Shown: positions 13,513 to 15,866 of the stretch, piece after piece | Numbering within the stretch: the stretch's first letter is position 1 | Layout of the letters: every line of letters starts with the position of its first letter | Assembly: GCA_031288885.1 (NCBI GenBank) | Contig: JAITQP010000239.1 | Location: 1 to 15,866 of the forward strand | DNA from: Prevotellaceae bacterium | Lineage (GTDB): Bacteria > Bacteroidota > Bacteroidia > Bacteroidales > UBA932 | Reading direction: 5' to 3' | DNA length: 15,866 nt | Notes under the pieces: generated by a model | The model's input: only the letters and a program-made list of their open reading frames with translations | What the model was told of the DNA's origin: nothing | Database searches by the model: none | Translations under genes and position numbers: made by a program

Positions 13513-14553
13513 ATGTTAGAAAAAGACAAAGAACAGCTACTCAACGAAGTAGTAAAACATATAGATATAAAGAAAATAAATAGTACTGAAATTATTGACG
13601 CCATGCGCAGCATGTCATTTGCCTCGCGCGAAACCGCCCGCGCCGCCGATATTCTCCAGATGATGGTGAGCGACGCGTCGTGCAGCAACATCCTTACGCT
13701 TGCCGGCAGCACCAGCGCAGGCGGGTGTATGCAGGTGTACGTCGATATGGTGCAGTGCAACATGGTAGATGCCGTGGTGTCAACCGGAGCCTCCATCATC
13801 GACATGGACTTCTTTGAGGCGCTCGGCTACAAGCACTACAAGGGGACGCAGCACGTGGACGACGCAAAGCTGCGCAGCCTCTACATCGACCGCATTTACG
13901 ATACCTACATCGACGAGGAGGAGCTGCAGGCGTGCGACGCCGCTATTAAGGCAATAGCCGATACGCTGGCGCCGCGCCCGTACTCATCGCGCGAATTTAT
14001 TGGCGAAATAGGCCGCTGGCTTACCCAACACGCAAAGAAAAAGGAATCGCTCATACAAACCTGCTACGAAAAGGGCGTGCCCATTTTTGTTCCGGCGTTC
14101 TCCGATTGCAGCGCGGGCTTTGGGCTGGTGATGCATCAGGCGGAGCGGATAAAGAACGGTCAGCCCTACGTTACCATTGACTCCGTGGCGGATTTTCGCG
14201 AGCTAACGGACGTTAAGGTTGCCGCAGGAACCACGGGGCTGTTCATGGTGGGCGGCGGTGTGCCCAAAAATTTTGCGCAGGACACGGTGGTTTGCGCCGA
14301 ATGCTTGGGAAAGAATGTGCCCATGCACAAGTACGCCGTTCAAATCACCGTAGCCGACGTGCGCGACGGCGCCTGCTCCAGCTCTACGCTGAAGGAGGCC
14401 AGCAGCTGGGGAAAGGTGAATACCGTGCACGAGCAAATGGTGTACGCCGAAGCCACCACGGTGGCGCCGCTCATAGCCAGCTACGCCTACCATAAGGGCG
14501 ACTGGAAAAAGCGGGCGCCCAAAAGCTACGCTAAGCTGTTTGCTGCCAAATAA
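13513..14553 (+). CDS. Deoxyhypusine-synthase-family protein (probable polyamine aminobutyltransferase)
   Basis: The 346-residue product has the deoxyhypusine synthase fold. TLAGSTSAGGCMQVYVDMVQ with NMVDAVVSTGAS forms the NAD-binding region, VPIFVPAFSDCSAGF the central loop, and TTGLFMVGGGVPKNF the second nucleotide loop. SSWGK carries the catalytic lysine (Lys301), which forms the enzyme-imine with the 4-aminobutyl group. Bacteria lack the eukaryotic eIF5A substrate, and bacterial relatives act on small polyamines, for example as homospermidine synthases. The neighbouring arginine decarboxylase makes agmatine, so the pair may build or modify a polyamine from arginine. The exact donor and acceptor cannot be read from sequence. 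No signal peptide; cytosolic. No strong terminator follows within the 160-base gap. Confidence 0.88.
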   Translation: MLEKDKEQLLNEVVKHIDIKKINSTEIIDAMRSMSFASRETARAADILQMMVSDASCSNILTLAGSTSAGGCMQVYVDMVQCNMVDAVVSTGASIIDMDFFEALGYKHYKGTQHVDDAKLRSLYIDRIYDTYIDEEELQACDAAIKAIADTLAPRPYSSREFIGEIGRWLTQHAKKKESLIQTCYEKGVPIFVPAFSDCSAGFGLVMHQAERIKNGQPYVTIDSVADFRELTDVKVAAGTTGLFMVGGGVPKNFAQDTVVCAECLGKNVPMHKYAVQITVADVRDGACSSSTLKEASSWGKVNTVHEQMVYAEATTVAPLIASYAYHKGDWKKRAPKSYAKLFAAK

Positions 14554-14670
14554 CACAAAAATGCTAAATATAAAATAATACTTGCAGCCACAGTGAATTT
14601 GCTTGTTGGGTTGTGAGGTGGAAGCAAATATTTTTTGCAAGAATTTTTTATCTACAAAAAAATATCTACA

Positions 14671-14698
14671 TTTGGCAAATTTTACTTTTGTCAAATTT
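14671..14698. promoter_or_regulatory. Two direct repeats of a TTTGnCAAATTT element before the mutarotase gene
   Basis: TTTGGCAAATTT (14671-14682) and TTTGTCAAATTT (14687-14698) differ at one base and are 16 bases apart. Each contains the near-palindrome TTTGnCAAA. Two promoter-like boxes overlap them (TACATTTG at 14667-14674 and TACTTTTG at 14683-14690), neither with a clear -33 partner. They end 15 bases before the start codon, so they could be promoter, operator or both. Confidence 0.4.
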
Positions 14699-14713
14699 AT
14701 ACACCACTATCCC

Positions 14714-15862
14714 ATGAACTGGAAATTTATAAACCTCGCAGCCATTGTAGCCATGGGCGTATGCTCATGCGGCGGCAACAAAACAAGTAGCAAAATGGAA
14801 ATTACGAAAGCGCCTTTCGGCACGCACGACGGTCAGCAAGTTGACCTCTACACCCTCGCCAACGGACAGGGGGTAAAGCTAAAAATCGCCACCTACGGCG
14901 GCACTATTACGGAGCTGTGGACGCCCGACAGGGAGGGCGTGGCAGGCAACATCACGCTCGGCTTTCCGTCGCTCGACGGCTACCGCAGCGAGGCGTTCCT
15001 GAAGTCGGGGCCTTACTTTGGCGCGCTGGTTGGCCGCTACGGCAACCGTATCGGCAGCGCAAAGTTCACGCTCGGCGGCGTGGAGTACACGCTTGCCGCC
15101 AACAACGGCGCAAACCACCTGCACGGCGGCATCAAAGGTTTTGACAAGGCGGTGTGGAGCGCAGAGGAGCTGCGCGAAAAAGACGCGGTGGGGCTCAAGC
15201 TGACCTACCTGAGCAAGGATGGCGAGGAAGGCTACCCGGGAAACCTAAACGTGGAGGTTACCTACCTGCTGACCAAAGACAACGAGCTAAAAATAGGCTA
15301 CAAGGCGACCACCGATAAGCTCACGCACTGCAACCTTACCAACCACGCCTACTTTAACCTCTCGGCAGGCAAAGCGCCCGATGTGCTGGGGCACCAGCTC
15401 ACCATTCTGGCGGATAAGTACACGGCTGTTGACGCCGGACTAATTCCCACGGGGCTGGTGGAAGTTGCCGGCACGCCCTTTGACTTCCTCACGCCTCACG
15501 CCATTGGCGAGCGCATTGAGGACGACAACGAGCAGCTGAAAAACGGCAGCGGATACGACCACAACTTTGTGCTCAACGCCGGCGGCGGCGAGCTCAGCTT
15601 GGCGGCAGTGGCGTACGAGCCTACCAGCGGGCGCACCCTTGAGGTATACACCACGGAGCCGGGCGTGCAATTCTACTCCGGCAACTTTCTGGACGGCTCG
15701 CTCGTTGGCGTTGACGATGTGCAGTACGTAAGGCGCTCCGGCTTTTGCCTCGAAACGCAACACTTTCCCGACACCCCCAACCAACCTGCCTTTCCCACCA
15801 CGGAGCTGAAGTCCGGAGAGGTTTATGAAAGCCAAACGATATTCAAGTTTACTACTAAATAA
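14714..15862 (+). CDS. galM: Lipoprotein aldose 1-epimerase (mutarotase)
   Basis: I chose the start at 14714 because MNWKFINLAAIVAMGVCSCG is a lipoprotein signal peptide. Cys19 (VCS|C) is the likely lipidated residue; the frame upstream is open but non-conserved. The 382-residue protein interconverts alpha and beta anomers of galactose, glucose or related sugars, feeding the Leloir pathway. Family marks are GRYGNRI (108-113), NHLHGG with catalytic His137, NLTNHAYFNL with His211, SGYDHNF, and GFCLETQ, whose Glu (about 347) is the catalytic base, followed by PNQPAFP. Length fits secreted Bacteroidota mutarotases. It would act in the periplasm or at the outer membrane. The gene is complete, ending four bases before the window does. 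It is separated from the upstream gene by 160 bases and probably has its own promoter. Confidence 0.93.
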   Translation: MNWKFINLAAIVAMGVCSCGGNKTSSKMEITKAPFGTHDGQQVDLYTLANGQGVKLKIATYGGTITELWTPDREGVAGNITLGFPSLDGYRSEAFLKSGPYFGALVGRYGNRIGSAKFTLGGVEYTLAANNGANHLHGGIKGFDKAVWSAEELREKDAVGLKLTYLSKDGEEGYPGNLNVEVTYLLTKDNELKIGYKATTDKLTHCNLTNHAYFNLSAGKAPDVLGHQLTILADKYTAVDAGLIPTGLVEVAGTPFDFLTPHAIGERIEDDNEQLKNGSGYDHNFVLNAGGGELSLAAVAYEPTSGRTLEVYTTEPGVQFYSGNFLDGSLVGVDDVQYVRRSGFCLETQHFPDTPNQPAFPTTELKSGEVYESQTIFKFTTK

Positions 15863-15866
15863 TCAA

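Noticed and set aside
14603..14713. Upstream start for the mutarotase
   Set aside because: It would bury the lipoprotein signal peptide behind 37 non-conserved codons that cross the promoter-like boxes.

Overview
The window looks like chromosome of a Bacteroidota species, probably order Bacteroidales. Four lines of sequence evidence support this. Several upstream regions carry the phylum's promoter box TAnnTTTG, two of them with TTG exactly 19 bases upstream. Start codons follow A-rich leaders without Shine-Dalgarno motifs. Two exported proteins have signal peptides ending AGA before Gln, which fits the Bacteroidetes 'Q-rule' for signal peptidase I substrates. The families present (BspA-type leucine-rich repeats with Listeria-Bacteroides repeats, AAA-ATPase-like/PD-(D/E)XK proteins, OmpA-type lipoproteins, a lipoprotein mutarotase) are typical of the group.

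Layout. Positions 1-6406 (minus) are one giant surface-protein gene of more than 2,100 codons that runs off the left edge. It has a signal peptide, three cycles of BspA-type leucine-rich repeats alternating with bacterial repeat domains, a short fourth cycle, then at least ten Listeria-Bacteroides repeats, the last six made by a 669-bp in-frame tandem duplication. A single amber codon at 5831-5833 splits it, yet the frame stays open for the remaining 5.8 kb. Positions 6407-7375 have no convincing gene. They hold a Z-DNA-like and 10-bp repeat patch, a promoter at 6952-6984 and a striking 123-nt imperfect hairpin (7086-7208), probably a small RNA or structured leader. Positions 7376-8650 (plus) encode a secreted protein with a formylglycine-generating-enzyme/C-type-lectin fold. 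It lacks the catalytic cysteines, and its C-terminus resembles the variable region of a diversity-generating retroelement target. A bidirectional terminator separates it from an AAA-ATPase-like/PD-(D/E)XK gene (minus, 10303-8741) that a second in-frame stop cuts in two.

Further right, a short intergenic region with a 12-bp inverted repeat around opposed promoter boxes precedes an SDR-type NAD(P)-binding protein (plus). This converges, with only four bases between the two stops, on an OmpA-like lipoprotein whose linker is an acidic/basic tandem repeat. The non-coding stretch 12180-12840 holds the best promoter of the window, a roughly 100-nt structured RNA ending in a T-tract, and a doubtful 38-codon ORF. 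Next come pyruvoyl-dependent arginine decarboxylase and a deoxyhypusine-synthase-family protein, spaced like an operon and suggesting a polyamine pathway from arginine through agmatine. The window closes with a complete lipoprotein aldose 1-epimerase.

The most interesting leads are the retroelement-like variable C-terminus, the long hairpin RNA upstream of it, the two clean in-frame stops, and the arginine decarboxylase/deoxyhypusine-synthase-like pair with its structured RNA upstream. All readings were made by eye; no searches or folding calculations were run.
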